Source: Cryobacterium sp. SO1
GTDB taxonomy: Bacteria > Actinomycetota > Actinomycetes > Actinomycetales > Microbacteriaceae
Length of the DNA: 64,000 bases
Assembly: GCF_004210215.2 (NCBI RefSeq)
Contig: NZ_CP067394.1
Coordinates: 3,782,001 to 3,846,000 of the forward strand
Direction of reading: 5' to 3'
Position numbers and translations under genes: made by a program
Notes under the pieces: generated by a model
Seen by the model: only the letters and a program-made list of their open reading frames with translations
Database searches by the model: none
Told to the model about the DNA's origin: nothing
In this document: positions 9,200 to 17,361 of the stretch, one piece after another
How positions within the stretch are numbered: the stretch's first letter is position 1
Layout of the letters: the number at the start of each line of letters is the position of its first letter

Positions 9200-10162
9200 A
9201 TGACCGACGTGACCCTCACTTCGGTTGTCGGCCAGGCCCTCCCGCTCGGCAATGGTGAGGCCGTGATCGCCGTTGATGTCGGCGGCACCGACACCAAGGC
9301 CGCCCTCTTCGACACGACGGGCCGCATGCTCGGTCTCAGCCGCACGCCGACACCGGTGGATGGCGAGCGCACGGCGTTCTCGGTCATCGCCCGGGTGCAG
9401 GAACTCACCCTGCAGTTCGCCGCGCACTTTCCCGAGGTGCAGCCGCGCGCGGTAGGTCTGCTCGCCCCGGGGGTCGTCGACGACGACGCCGGCATCGGCG
9501 TGCTCTCCACCAACCTGCACTGGTCGAACGTGCCCTTCAAAAAGCTCACCGAAGACCTCATCCACCTGCCCACCACGTTCTCGCACGACGTGCGGGCCGC
9601 CGGCGAAGCCGAATTCAGGCTCGGCGCCGCCCGCCCGTATCGCAACGTGGTCGTGCTGGTCATCGGCACCGGAATCGCCGGTTCACTGTTCATCAACGGC
9701 CGGGCGCACACCGGCGCGGGCTATGCGGGCGAAATCGGCCATTCCATCGTCGACCCGGCGGGCCCCGTCTGCGGCTGTGGGGCGCGCGGCTGCCTGGAGA
9801 GCATCGCGTCGGCCGGCGCGCTCGTGCGGCGCTACACCGAACTCACCGGCAGCCGACCGAGCGGAGCCCGTGAGGTGCTGGCCCTCGCCCGGGCCGGCGA
9901 TGCCGCCGCGACGGCGATCTGGGACGATGCCCTCGACGCCCTCGCCCTGAGCATCGCCCAGCTGGCCGCGATTCTCGCCCCGGAGGCGGTCGTGATCGGT
10001 GGCGGGCTGGCGCAGGCAGGCGAGGGCCTGTTCGTTCCCCTGCGCGAGCGGGTGAATGCCCTGCTGAGCTTCCACCGGCGTCCCGTGATCGTGCCGGCGT
10101 CGATCGGCGAGAACGCCGGCCTGCTCGGCGGCGCCCTGCGCGCTCGCGACCTGGTGAGCTAG
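9200..10162 (+). CDS. ROK-family sugar kinase (probable N-acetylglucosamine or glucose kinase)
   Basis: ATP-dependent hexose kinase, 320 residues. The phosphate-binding motif AVDVGGTDTKAALF lies near residue 30, and the ROK zinc/sugar signature EIGHSIVDPAGPVCGCGARGC followed by LESIASAG starts near 175, with the substrate-contact glutamates and the catalytic aspartate region SHDVRAAGEAEF near 132. These features are those of active kinases, unlike the repressor at 15.3-16.4 kb. It faces the amino-sugar uptake operon across a pair of palindromes, so a role in phosphorylating the sugar released by the GH3 enzyme is a reasonable inference. The substrate cannot be read from sequence alone. A good sigma-70-type promoter and ribosome site precede it. 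Confidence 0.85.
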   Translation: MTDVTLTSVVGQALPLGNGEAVIAVDVGGTDTKAALFDTTGRMLGLSRTPTPVDGERTAFSVIARVQELTLQFAAHFPEVQPRAVGLLAPGVVDDDAGIGVLSTNLHWSNVPFKKLTEDLIHLPTTFSHDVRAAGEAEFRLGAARPYRNVVVLVIGTGIAGSLFINGRAHTGAGYAGEIGHSIVDPAGPVCGCGARGCLESIASAGALVRRYTELTGSRPSGAREVLALARAGDAAATAIWDDALDALALSIAQLAAILAPEAVVIGGGLAQAGEGLFVPLRERVNALLSFHRRPVIVPASIGENAGLLGGALRARDLVS

Positions 10163-10206
10163 CAGCGCATCCCCCAGTCTCACCGAGAACCATCACCCCC
10201 CGCCAT

Positions 10207-10262
10207 GACTCGCCCATTCTCGCTAGTCGAACAGGACCCGCACTAGCAAGAATGGGCGAGTC
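10207..10262. terminator. 21-base-arm palindrome, copy 1 of family B
   Basis: Arms of 21 bases (20 pairs matching) enclose a 14-base loop starting CGAACAGG. It lies between convergent genes and could stop transcription from both sides, but lacks a T-run. An almost identical hairpin follows 50 bases later, so this is also a local repeat. Confidence 0.65.
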
Positions 10263-10311
10263 AGGAACTCGCACCGGACCCCGCACCCGACCCCGCACGC
10301 CGCCGCCACCC

Positions 10312-10367
10312 GACTCGCCCACTTTTGCTAGTCGAACAGGAGCCGCACTAGCAAGAATGGGCGAGTC
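10312..10367. terminator. 21-base-arm palindrome, copy 2 of family B
   Basis: Same arms and a nearly identical 14-base loop as the neighbouring hairpin (19 of 21 arm positions pair). Its last two bases fall in the stop codon of the GH3 gene on the minus strand, placing it as that operon's 3' end structure. The right arm is identical in both copies while the left arm varies. Confidence 0.65.
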
Positions 10368-11931
10368 ATGATGCGGCGCGACGGGCAGCGCCCGCGATCT
10401 CGGCCGGCTCGCCTGACGGGAAGACCAGCAGCTCGAGAAGCGCCCGCCCGGCCAGCCTGGACGCACCGAAGGTGGCGATGTCGGCGTAGGCGAGGTCATC
10501 CGACGGCCAGCCCATGTCGACCACGAGCACATCACGGCGCTCGGCCCGGAGGGCATCGACGAGGTCCCGAATGAACGGATGCCGGTGGTTGTCCTTGCCG
10601 ATCACGACCACGGCTGCCCGGTCCGCCAGGTCCAGCGCTTCGTGGTCGGCCGCCGTGCGGCCGACGAGAGGTTTGGCCCGCCACGCGGCCCCGAGGCCTG
10701 ACTCCGGGTGAGCGGCCACCTCGGCGAACGGCCCCCACGGCGCGGCGCCGACGGCGATGTTCGTTGCGGTGTCCAGCCGCACCACCGCGTAGGACTCCGG
10801 TGCCGCCGCGAGCCACCGCTTCGCGTGGTCGCTGACGGCGAAGGAGGCGATGATGCGCCCGGTGTCGAAGCGCGGTTCGGTCGCGGCCAGCGCGGCATCC
10901 GGGATCGGGATGCTCAGGGTCGCCGCGCTGATGCCGACGGCCAGTCGGCCCACCCGGCCGGCGGCCTCGGCGAGCCGGTCTTCCGGGAGGGTTCCGGCCA
11001 GGGCGGCGGCCAGGACCGCGGCCTCGATCTCGTCGAGCTGTTCGGCGGTGTTCTCGGTGCCAATGCAGAGCAGATCGCAGCCGGCCGCCAGCGCGGCGGC
11101 GGCGGCTCCCGGGATGCCCAGGATGCCGCTGGCACCCTTCATGTCCAGGGCGTCGCTGACGATGACGCCGGTGAAGCCCAACTCGGTGCGTAACAGGCCG
11201 CCGAGCACCCGCGACGAGAGCGTCGCCGGGTTCTCCGCGTCGATCTGGGGCAGCAGGATGTGCGAGGTCATGATGGTCCGTGCGCCCGCGGCGATCGCGG
11301 CGCCGAAGGGCACCAGTTCCCGCTCCCGCAGGGTCGCCGTCGGCAGGTCGACGACGGGCATGGCCAGGTGGGAGTCGAGGGCGGTGTCACCGTGGCCCGG
11401 AAAATGCTTGGGGCAGGCGGCGACCCCGGTGGACTGGACTCCGCGCACCCAGGCGGCGGAGTGCAGGCCCACCCGGGCCGGGTCGACGCCGAAACTGCGC
11501 ACCCCGATCACGGGGTTGTCGGGGTTGGAGTTGACGTCGGTGTCCGGGGCGAACGTGAGGGTGCAGCCGGCCTTGCGCAGTTCCCAGCCGACCAGCCGGC
11601 CGACCTCCTCGGTGTAACCGAGGTCGTCGATCCGGCCGAGGATGGCGTTGCCGGGGTAGGGCGAGCCGGAGTGGAAGTAGAGCCGGGTGACGTCGCCGCC
11701 CTCCTCGTCGATCGCGATGACCGCGAGCGGGTTCGCAGCGCGGATCGAATCCGTCAAGGCCCGCAGCTGGTCGATCGAGACGATGTTCTGCCCGAACAGG
11801 CACACGGCACCGAGACCGTCCCGCAGGCGCTGGCGCAGCCAGCCCGGCAGCACCGTGCCCACGAAGCCCGGCATCAGGGTGGCCCGGATGTGGCTACGCA
11901 CCAGGGTCTCGTCGCCGAGGAGGCTGGTCAT
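10366..11931 (-). CDS. Glycoside hydrolase family 3, beta-N-acetylhexosaminidase (NagZ-like)
   Basis: Cytoplasmic GH3 enzyme (521 residues, no signal peptide) expected to release terminal N-acetylglucosamine from imported chito- or muro-oligosaccharides. The NagZ-type catalytic loop KHFPGHGDT lies at residues 175-183 with DSH at 186-188 (the His-Asp acid/base dyad), and the nucleophile is Asp260 in SDALDM. A C-terminal GH3_C-like domain occupies about 370-521, longer than in E. coli NagZ but usual in actinobacterial homologues. The ATG overlaps the stop of the upstream permease gene (ATGA), so it is the last gene of the sugar uptake operon; an in-frame extension upstream is not coding. This coupling implies import followed by intracellular hydrolysis. 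Confidence 0.9.
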   Translation of the reverse strand: MTSLLGDETLVRSHIRATLMPGFVGTVLPGWLRQRLRDGLGAVCLFGQNIVSIDQLRALTDSIRAANPLAVIAIDEEGGDVTRLYFHSGSPYPGNAILGRIDDLGYTEEVGRLVGWELRKAGCTLTFAPDTDVNSNPDNPVIGVRSFGVDPARVGLHSAAWVRGVQSTGVAACPKHFPGHGDTALDSHLAMPVVDLPTATLRERELVPFGAAIAAGARTIMTSHILLPQIDAENPATLSSRVLGGLLRTELGFTGVIVSDALDMKGASGILGIPGAAAAALAAGCDLLCIGTENTAEQLDEIEAAVLAAALAGTLPEDRLAEAAGRVGRLAVGISAATLSIPIPDAALAATEPRFDTGRIIASFAVSDHAKRWLAAAPESYAVVRLDTATNIAVGAAPWGPFAEVAAHPESGLGAAWRAKPLVGRTAADHEALDLADRAAVVVIGKDNHRHPFIRDLVDALRAERRDVLVVDMGWPSDDLAYADIATFGASRLAGRALLELLVFPSGEPAEIAGAARRAAS

Positions 11932-12854
11932 CCCTTGACCGCCCCGCTGACCAGTCCGCTGGTCATTCTGCCCTGCACGAAGAGGAAGAAGATGATCACC
12001 GGAATGGCCACCATGGTGGAGGCCGCCATCACCTGGCCCCAGTCGGTGGCCCGGCTGGCGCTGGCCTGGATGAAGCCGCGCAGCCACAGCGGAAGCGTTT
12101 GGCTGGAGTTGTCCTGCAGCAACACCAGGGCGACCGTGAACTCGTTCCAGGCCTGCAGGAAGGCGTACACGCCCGACGCCACCAGCCCGGGAGCGAGGAG
12201 CGGGAAGGTGATGCGCATGAAGGCCTGGGTGCGGCTCAGCCCGTCGATCATGCCCGCCTCCTCGAGGTCGGCGGGCACCCCGGCGACGAAGCCGCGCAGC
12301 ATCCAGATCGTGAAGGGCACGACGGCGGCGATGTAGATGATGCTCACCCCCACGATGGAGTTGAGCATGTTCAGGCTGCCCATCAGCTTGTACTGGGCGA
12401 TGAAGAGCCCCTCGGCGGGGAGCATCTGGATCAGCAGCACGGCCAGGACGAACGCCTTGCGCCCGCGGAACCGGAACCGGCTGATCGCCAGCGCCCCGAG
12501 GAACGCGAAAAGCAGGCAGAACACCACGGTGATGATGGCGATGGCCGTGCTCATGCCCAGGGCGGGCAGGAAGGTGCCGCCGGAGAAGACGGCGGCGAAG
12601 TTGTCCAGTGAGCCGCCGAACGGCAGCCAGGTCGGGGTGGTGCTCTGCAGCACCACATTGGGCAGCAGCGATGAGTTGAGCATCCAGTAGACCGGGAAGA
12701 CCCAGATCAGCGACACCACGATGCCCACAACGCCCAGCACGATCCGTCCGGGCCGGATGCGGCGGGTGCCGTTGGGGCCACCCGGCCGCCGGGCCGGCGG
12801 AGCGCTGGGTCGGGGCCGGGAGACGGTCGAGGCGGTCTGGACTGTCGAGGTCAT
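11928..12854 (-). CDS. Carbohydrate ABC transporter permease (MalG type)
   Basis: Membrane subunit of a CUT1-family sugar importer, 308 residues. After a proline/arginine-rich cytoplasmic N-terminus, the first membrane segment begins near residue 38 (IVLGVVGIVVSLIWVFPVYW), followed by the typical MalG sequence of five further segments. The EAA loop reads LEEAGMIDGLSRTQAFMRITFP near residue 212. Start is an ATG overlapping the stop of the other permease by four bases, and its own stop overlaps the GH3 start. No ATPase gene is present nearby, which is usual in actinobacteria where one shared MsiK-type ATPase serves many sugar importers. Confidence 0.92.
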   Translation of the reverse strand: MTSTVQTASTVSRPRPSAPPARRPGGPNGTRRIRPGRIVLGVVGIVVSLIWVFPVYWMLNSSLLPNVVLQSTTPTWLPFGGSLDNFAAVFSGGTFLPALGMSTAIAIITVVFCLLFAFLGALAISRFRFRGRKAFVLAVLLIQMLPAEGLFIAQYKLMGSLNMLNSIVGVSIIYIAAVVPFTIWMLRGFVAGVPADLEEAGMIDGLSRTQAFMRITFPLLAPGLVASGVYAFLQAWNEFTVALVLLQDNSSQTLPLWLRGFIQASASRATDWGQVMAASTMVAIPVIIFFLFVQGRMTSGLVSGAVKG

Positions 12855-13795
12855 GATTCGTCCTCCTTGAGCATGCTGCGTACGTAGAACCAGCTCAGCG
12901 CCACGGTGAGCACGAGCACGAAGATCGAGACGGCGCTGGCCATCGCGAAGTCGCTGGAGCCGACGCCGAGTTGGTAGATATAGGTGCCGAGCAGGTTGGT
13001 CTCCGAGGCGATCGAGCCGACATCCTGCAGCAGCCGGATCTGGGTGAACACCCGCAGGTCCCAGATCACCTGCAGCAGCAGGATGATGGCCAGCACCGGC
13101 CGGATGATCGGAACGATGATGAACCGGAGCCGCTGGGAGAGCGTGGCGCCGTCCAGCTGGGCGGCCTCGAGCACCTCGGTGGACACCTGGGTGAGACCGG
13201 CGTAGATCGAGAACGCCACGAACGGAACGCTCATCCACACCACGATGACCATCGCGACGACGAAGAACGACAGCGGGTCTGCCAACCAGTTGTGGTTCTG
13301 GAAATCCAGGCCGATGCCGGTCAGGACCGAGTTCAGCACGCCGCGGCGCCAGTCGATGAGCCAGTTCCAGACCGTCATCGCCGCGACGACGGGCATCGCC
13401 CAGGCGAGCAGCATCGAGATCTGCAGGGTGATGCGCACGGCCGTGTGCACGGCGTTCATCAGAAGTGCCATGAGGGTACCGATGGCCATGGTGACCGCGG
13501 CCGTGACCAGACAGAAGGCCAGCGACCGGGCCACCACGGTCCACATGTACGGGTCGGTGAACAGGGTGACGTAGTTGTCGAACCAGACGAACTCCGGAGG
13601 CTGGCCGAACTGTTGGGAGAGTCCGAACCTCTGCATCGAGGTGATGAACTGCCAGACCAGCGGGTAGCCGAGCGCTAGGATCAGGATGCCGCAGGCCGGG
13701 ATGACCAGCAGGTACGGCGTTGATCTGCCCTTTTTGCGGGGCCTGGCCTGGCGCGGCGGATCGGCCTGGCCCAGCACGAGGTTCTGCGTGGTCAC
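12851..13795 (-). CDS. Carbohydrate ABC transporter permease (MalF type)
   Basis: Partner membrane subunit (314 residues) of the sugar importer. A short basic cytoplasmic tail (PPRQARPRKKGRSTPYLL) leads into the first membrane segment. The EAA loop, VLEAAQLDGATLSQRLRFIIVP, lies near residue 210, and the last membrane segment is near residues 285-305. It overlaps the MalG-type gene by four bases and begins 45 bases after the binding-protein gene, so all lie in one operon. The substrate is inferred to be an amino-sugar oligosaccharide from the linked GH3 and ROK genes. Confidence 0.92.
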   Translation of the reverse strand: MTTQNLVLGQADPPRQARPRKKGRSTPYLLVIPACGILILALGYPLVWQFITSMQRFGLSQQFGQPPEFVWFDNYVTLFTDPYMWTVVARSLAFCLVTAAVTMAIGTLMALLMNAVHTAVRITLQISMLLAWAMPVVAAMTVWNWLIDWRRGVLNSVLTGIGLDFQNHNWLADPLSFFVVAMVIVVWMSVPFVAFSIYAGLTQVSTEVLEAAQLDGATLSQRLRFIIVPIIRPVLAIILLLQVIWDLRVFTQIRLLQDVGSIASETNLLGTYIYQLGVGSSDFAMASAVSIFVLVLTVALSWFYVRSMLKEDES

Positions 13796-13840
13796 GCCGG
13801 TCCTCCCTTCGTTGTTCGTCTGGTTCGACAGGTGCGCGTG

Positions 13841-15193
13841 TTACTCGCCGTTCAGCATCGGCGTCAGCTTCGCGTCGTATTCCTTCGCGAGGGCCTTGAG
13901 GTCGGTGGCGCCCTCGATCTTGCTGAAGAACTCCTCCATCACGAGCGAGCCCTCCACCGTGGCCCAGCCGGGCGCCGCCGGGGTGAGCTTCGAGTTCGAG
14001 GCCGAGGCGATCAGTGCCTCGGCGAACTGGTCGTCGCCGAGCGAGTCCACGTAGTCGCTGTTCGCCGGGCCGAGGCCGTTCTGGCCGAGCATGGTCTGGT
14101 ACTCCCCCGAGTAGATGATCTTGAGCAGGCTCTTGGCCAGCTCGGGGTTCTTGCTCGTCGCGGAGATGCCGATGTTGGATCCGCCGGCGAAGACCGGGGC
14201 AGGTTTGCCGTCGTTGCCCGGCAGCGCGAAGACCGCGTTCTTGGTGTCATCCCAGGTGCGGGTGGCCTTGCCGTCGGCGTCGGCGCCGAGGGTGCCGATC
14301 GACCAGTGCGCCCAGGTGGGAGCCATGATCGTGGCGGCGGACAGCGAGGTGTTCGACGTTACGGCGCCCTCGGCATCCTTGATCTCGTCGCTGTCGTTGA
14401 GGTAGATGTACTGGTTCGAGTCCTTGGCGTCGTTGGGCGCGTTGGAGGCGGACTTGTACAGCTCCTGCAGCTGGGCGAGGCCCTTCAGGGTGTTCTCGGA
14501 GGCCAGCGTCGAGGTCCAGGTGCCGTCCTTGACGGTGGCGAGGTCGCCGTCGTTGGCGAAGATCCAGGAGATGCCGTTGCGCCAGTCCTGGCCGCCGAGG
14601 TAGAAGCCCGAGAAGTCGGGGATGCCCAGCGGGTCGGCGGCGTTGACCGCGGCGACACCGGCGTTGAACTCATCGAGGGTCGTCGGCTGCTCGACGCCGG
14701 CTGCCGCCCAGACGTCGGCCCGGGTGAACACGGCACGCGAACCGAAGTAGTACGGCAGGGCGTAGTTCTTCTCGCCCACCTTTCCGGCGTCGACGAAGGA
14801 CTGCAGCAGCTTGCTGCCGCCGAGCTCCTCATACAGGTCCGAGACGTCCAGGAACGCCCCCACGTTGGTGAAGGTCGACGACTGGGTGTTGCCCAGCTCG
14901 GCGACGTCGGGCGTGTTGTTGGCGTCCGGCAGTGAGGTGGTCAGCTTCGTGACGAGGTCTCCCCAGTCCTGCTGCTGGATGTTCAGCGTGGCGCCGGTCT
15001 CTGCGGTGAACTCCTTCTTGAGGTAGTCGCGCAGTTCATCGGGGGTGTCACCGCCGGCGAGCCACAGGGTGATGCTCTTGTCGCTGTTGTCGGAGGAGGC
15101 GTCGGCACCGTCATCGGCCGCGGATGAACATCCCGCCAGCACGAGCGCAGAGGCGGCGGCCAGTGCGGTGAGAGATACGATCTTTCTCGTCAT
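13841..15193 (-). CDS. Carbohydrate ABC transporter substrate-binding lipoprotein
   Basis: Extracellular solute-binding protein, family 1 type (450 residues). The ATG was chosen because AAAGGA lies just upstream and because a clean lipoprotein signal follows, with lipobox VLAGC near residue 22; an upstream in-frame start would bury the signal. The mature region begins with an acidic low-complexity linker (DDGADASSDNSDKS) and continues with the usual fold: ITLWLAGGDTPDEL, the hinge region TPDVAELGNTQ, and FAGGSNIGISATSKNPELA near residue 340. It is the first transport gene after the ROK repressor, 69 bases downstream of it. Confidence 0.93.
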   Translation of the reverse strand: MTRKIVSLTALAAASALVLAGCSSAADDGADASSDNSDKSITLWLAGGDTPDELRDYLKKEFTAETGATLNIQQQDWGDLVTKLTTSLPDANNTPDVAELGNTQSSTFTNVGAFLDVSDLYEELGGSKLLQSFVDAGKVGEKNYALPYYFGSRAVFTRADVWAAAGVEQPTTLDEFNAGVAAVNAADPLGIPDFSGFYLGGQDWRNGISWIFANDGDLATVKDGTWTSTLASENTLKGLAQLQELYKSASNAPNDAKDSNQYIYLNDSDEIKDAEGAVTSNTSLSAATIMAPTWAHWSIGTLGADADGKATRTWDDTKNAVFALPGNDGKPAPVFAGGSNIGISATSKNPELAKSLLKIIYSGEYQTMLGQNGLGPANSDYVDSLGDDQFAEALIASASNSKLTPAAPGWATVEGSLVMEEFFSKIEGATDLKALAKEYDAKLTPMLNGE

Positions 15194-15262
15194 GAGCTTT
15201 TCCTTTCGGGGATTGCCGACGTTGGCGGGCGCCACATCGTTGGTGCAGGGGAAGCGTTGGGG

Positions 15263-16438
15263 CTACGAGACTCCGAGTTGTGCGGAGAGAACCATGACGG
15301 CCGCACCGCGGAGCACGATGTCCTCCCCCTGTGCGGTCATGCGCAGGGTGAGATCGCCGGTTTCGGTGGCCATGGTCCGGGACCGGAGGGTCTCGACGGT
15401 GGCCGTGGAGAGCGGGCCATCGAGAAGTTCGGGTGGCCCGCTCAACACGATCTCGAGCAGGTTGAGGGCACCGACGACGGGGGCGAGGATGATGCCGAGC
15501 CGGCGGCCCGCTTCGGTGAGGATGTCGGAGACGGCTTGCTCGGCATCCGCCGGTGTGGCGGCCTGGGCGGTGGCGTCGTGGATCGCCGCGGTCAGCCGCG
15601 GGACCGAGAGCCAGGCCTCGAGGCAGCCGGACTTGCCGCAGGCGCAGAGCGGGCCGTCGTCTGTGCCGATGACGACGTGGCCGATCTCACCGGCGGCGAA
15701 GCGTTCACCGAAGATGGCCCGACCGCCGATCAGCAGGCCGGCGCCGACACCGTGGCCCACCTTGACCAGGAGCAGATCGTGGTCTGCGCCGCCGAAGCTG
15801 TGTTCGGCGAGCACGGCGGCGTTGGCATCGTTGACCACCCGCACGGGCAGGCCGGTCGCATCCTGCAGCCGGGCCTGGAGCGGCTGGTCGCGCCAGCCCA
15901 GGTTGGGCGCGTTCCGCACGATGCCGGCCCCGTCGACGATGCCGGGGGACCCGATTCCGACACCGAGGATCGGGGCGGTGGCCCGGGCGATCACCTGGGC
16001 GAGGAGTTCGGCGACCTTGTCGAAGGCGGCCTCGCCGCGGGCTCCGGCCAGCTCGACTTCCGAGCTGGAGAGCACCGCACCGTCGAGGCTGAGCACGGCG
16101 CCGCGCAACCGGGTATGCCCGGAGAGGTCGAGCGACACGATCTGGAACGCGACCCGGTTGATGTCCAACAGGGTGGCGGGCTTGCCGGGGCGCGATTCCT
16201 GCCGCTGGCCGAGCTCGATGACGAGGTTCTCCCCCATCAGCTCGCTGATCAGGTCGGACACCGTCACCCGGGTCAGGCCGGTTTCCCGGGCCAGGTCCGC
16301 GCGGCTTTGCAGGCCGGCGCGGTACAGCGTCTGCATCACCAGGGTGCGGTTGTTCAGGCGGATGTGTTCGGGCAGGACCTTCGTCGTGGGACGGAGGGCT
16401 CGGTCCTGGATCATCCGCGGGGCGCCGGTGGCTGTCAT
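15263..16438 (-). CDS. ROK-family transcriptional repressor (NagC/XylR type)
   Basis: DNA-binding sugar-responsive regulator (391 residues). The N-terminal winged helix-turn-helix is at residues 30-85 (SRADLARETGLTRVTVSDLISEL). The ROK domain follows, with the zinc signature CACGKSGCLEAW near 255 and GHVVIGTDDGP before it. The ATP loop that in kinases reads DxGGT is here SLDLSGHTRLRGA, so phosphorylation is unlikely and the domain probably just senses sugar. A near-perfect operator palindrome lies 4 bases before the start codon, implying autoregulation together with the downstream sugar importer and GH3 genes. Confidence 0.9.
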   Translation of the reverse strand: MTATGAPRMIQDRALRPTTKVLPEHIRLNNRTLVMQTLYRAGLQSRADLARETGLTRVTVSDLISELMGENLVIELGQRQESRPGKPATLLDINRVAFQIVSLDLSGHTRLRGAVLSLDGAVLSSSEVELAGARGEAAFDKVAELLAQVIARATAPILGVGIGSPGIVDGAGIVRNAPNLGWRDQPLQARLQDATGLPVRVVNDANAAVLAEHSFGGADHDLLLVKVGHGVGAGLLIGGRAIFGERFAAGEIGHVVIGTDDGPLCACGKSGCLEAWLSVPRLTAAIHDATAQAATPADAEQAVSDILTEAGRRLGIILAPVVGALNLLEIVLSGPPELLDGPLSTATVETLRSRTMATETGDLTLRMTAQGEDIVLRGAAVMVLSAQLGVS

Positions 16439-16442
16439 GTTT

Positions 16443-16461
16443 GTTAGTAAACCTTACGAAC
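16443..16461. promoter_or_regulatory. Operator palindrome of the ROK repressor
   Basis: GTTAGTAA and TTACGAAC flank ACC; 7 of 8 positions are symmetric. The AT-rich palindrome stands out in GC-rich DNA directly before the repressor start and resembles known ROK-regulator sites built from TTAGTAA-like halves. It probably controls the repressor-importer-GH3 operon. Confidence 0.6.
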
Positions 16462-16596
16462 GAAACGCGCGCAAGGGAGAACAAACTATTGGCCGAGTGT
16501 TTACCAAGTCGTGACGCGGCGCGGCCACCGGAACGGCCGCCCGGGCTCAGCGCGGCAGGCCGCGAAAGTGTTTGCGCTGCGATGCCGATGAACGCA

Positions 16597-17271
16597 TCAC
16601 CCTCGGCATACTGCCCCGGAGACCGATAGATCGGCCCGCGCCCTGGTCTGCTCGATCAGGATCGCGTTCGCGCCGTCCACCGAGCTCGCCCACGCGTCGG
16701 CCGCCTCCGGGCTCCGGCCGTGCCGGATATGCCGGTCGACCAGGCGGGAGTGCCTTTCTTCAGCGGCGGTCTGGCAGAACCAGGTCTCGGCGAGAAGGCC
16801 CGGGATCCGGTTCCACGGTTCCTGGTCGACGAGGAGGTAGTTGCCCTCCACGATCACGATCCGGGTGCCGGCCGGAATCTCGATCTCGCCCGCGATGCCC
16901 TCATCAACGGTGCGTTCGAAGCTCGGCGCATAGACGGTGTGGTCCTGCTCCTTGAGCACCCGGTTCAGCAGGGCGACGAAGCCCCACCCATCGAAGGTGT
17001 CGATGGCGCCCTTGCGGTCGTGGATGCCGAGCCTGTCGAGGGTGGTGTTGGCCAGGTGGAAGCCGTCCATCGGCAGGTACACCGCCCGGGAGCCGGTGCC
17101 GCCGTCGTTGAGGCGATCCACCAGCTGCTTCGCCAGGGTGGTCTTGCCCGCGCCCGGGCTTCCGGTGATACCCACGATGATGCGGCCGTGGTCACCGAGC
17201 AGGGCGAGCACCCGCCGAGCCAAGTCCGCCAGAAGAACCGGCCGGGTGAAGGTACCTTCTTCGATGTCCAT
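16597..17271 (-). CDS. P-loop nucleoside/nucleotide kinase family protein
   Basis: 224-residue kinase of the uridine kinase / pantothenate kinase / phosphoribulokinase group (the PRK09270-like clade). Walker A is GSPGAGKTT near residue 38, followed by YLPMDGFHLANTTLDRLG near 69, the substrate-binding aspartate region of this group, and DTFDGWGFVALLNRV. VEGNYLL near 143 is also typical, as is the LID-like segment RLVDRHIRHGRSPEAADAW. The substrate is unknown; relatives include fructose, uridine and pantothenate kinases. It is transcribed away from the GAP-family gene and separately from the sugar operon, 158 bases from the ROK repressor start. Confidence 0.85.
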   Translation of the reverse strand: MDIEEGTFTRPVLLADLARRVLALLGDHGRIIVGITGSPGAGKTTLAKQLVDRLNDGGTGSRAVYLPMDGFHLANTTLDRLGIHDRKGAIDTFDGWGFVALLNRVLKEQDHTVYAPSFERTVDEGIAGEIEIPAGTRIVIVEGNYLLVDQEPWNRIPGLLAETWFCQTAAEERHSRLVDRHIRHGRSPEAADAWASSVDGANAILIEQTRARADLSVSGAVCRG

Positions 17272-17361
17272 GTGTCAACTATCCAGGTGGATGAGCCCAT
17301 TGTCCGGCCCGGACCGGATCGTGCCACGATGACCCTGACTTCAAGTGGAGACGGGACTGCG

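Noticed and set aside
7342..9258. Long open frame on the plus strand opposite prfC
   Set aside because: The frame mirrors a certain release factor 3 gene; its translation is Gly/Val/His/Asp-rich without family motifs, a usual antisense artefact of high GC third positions.
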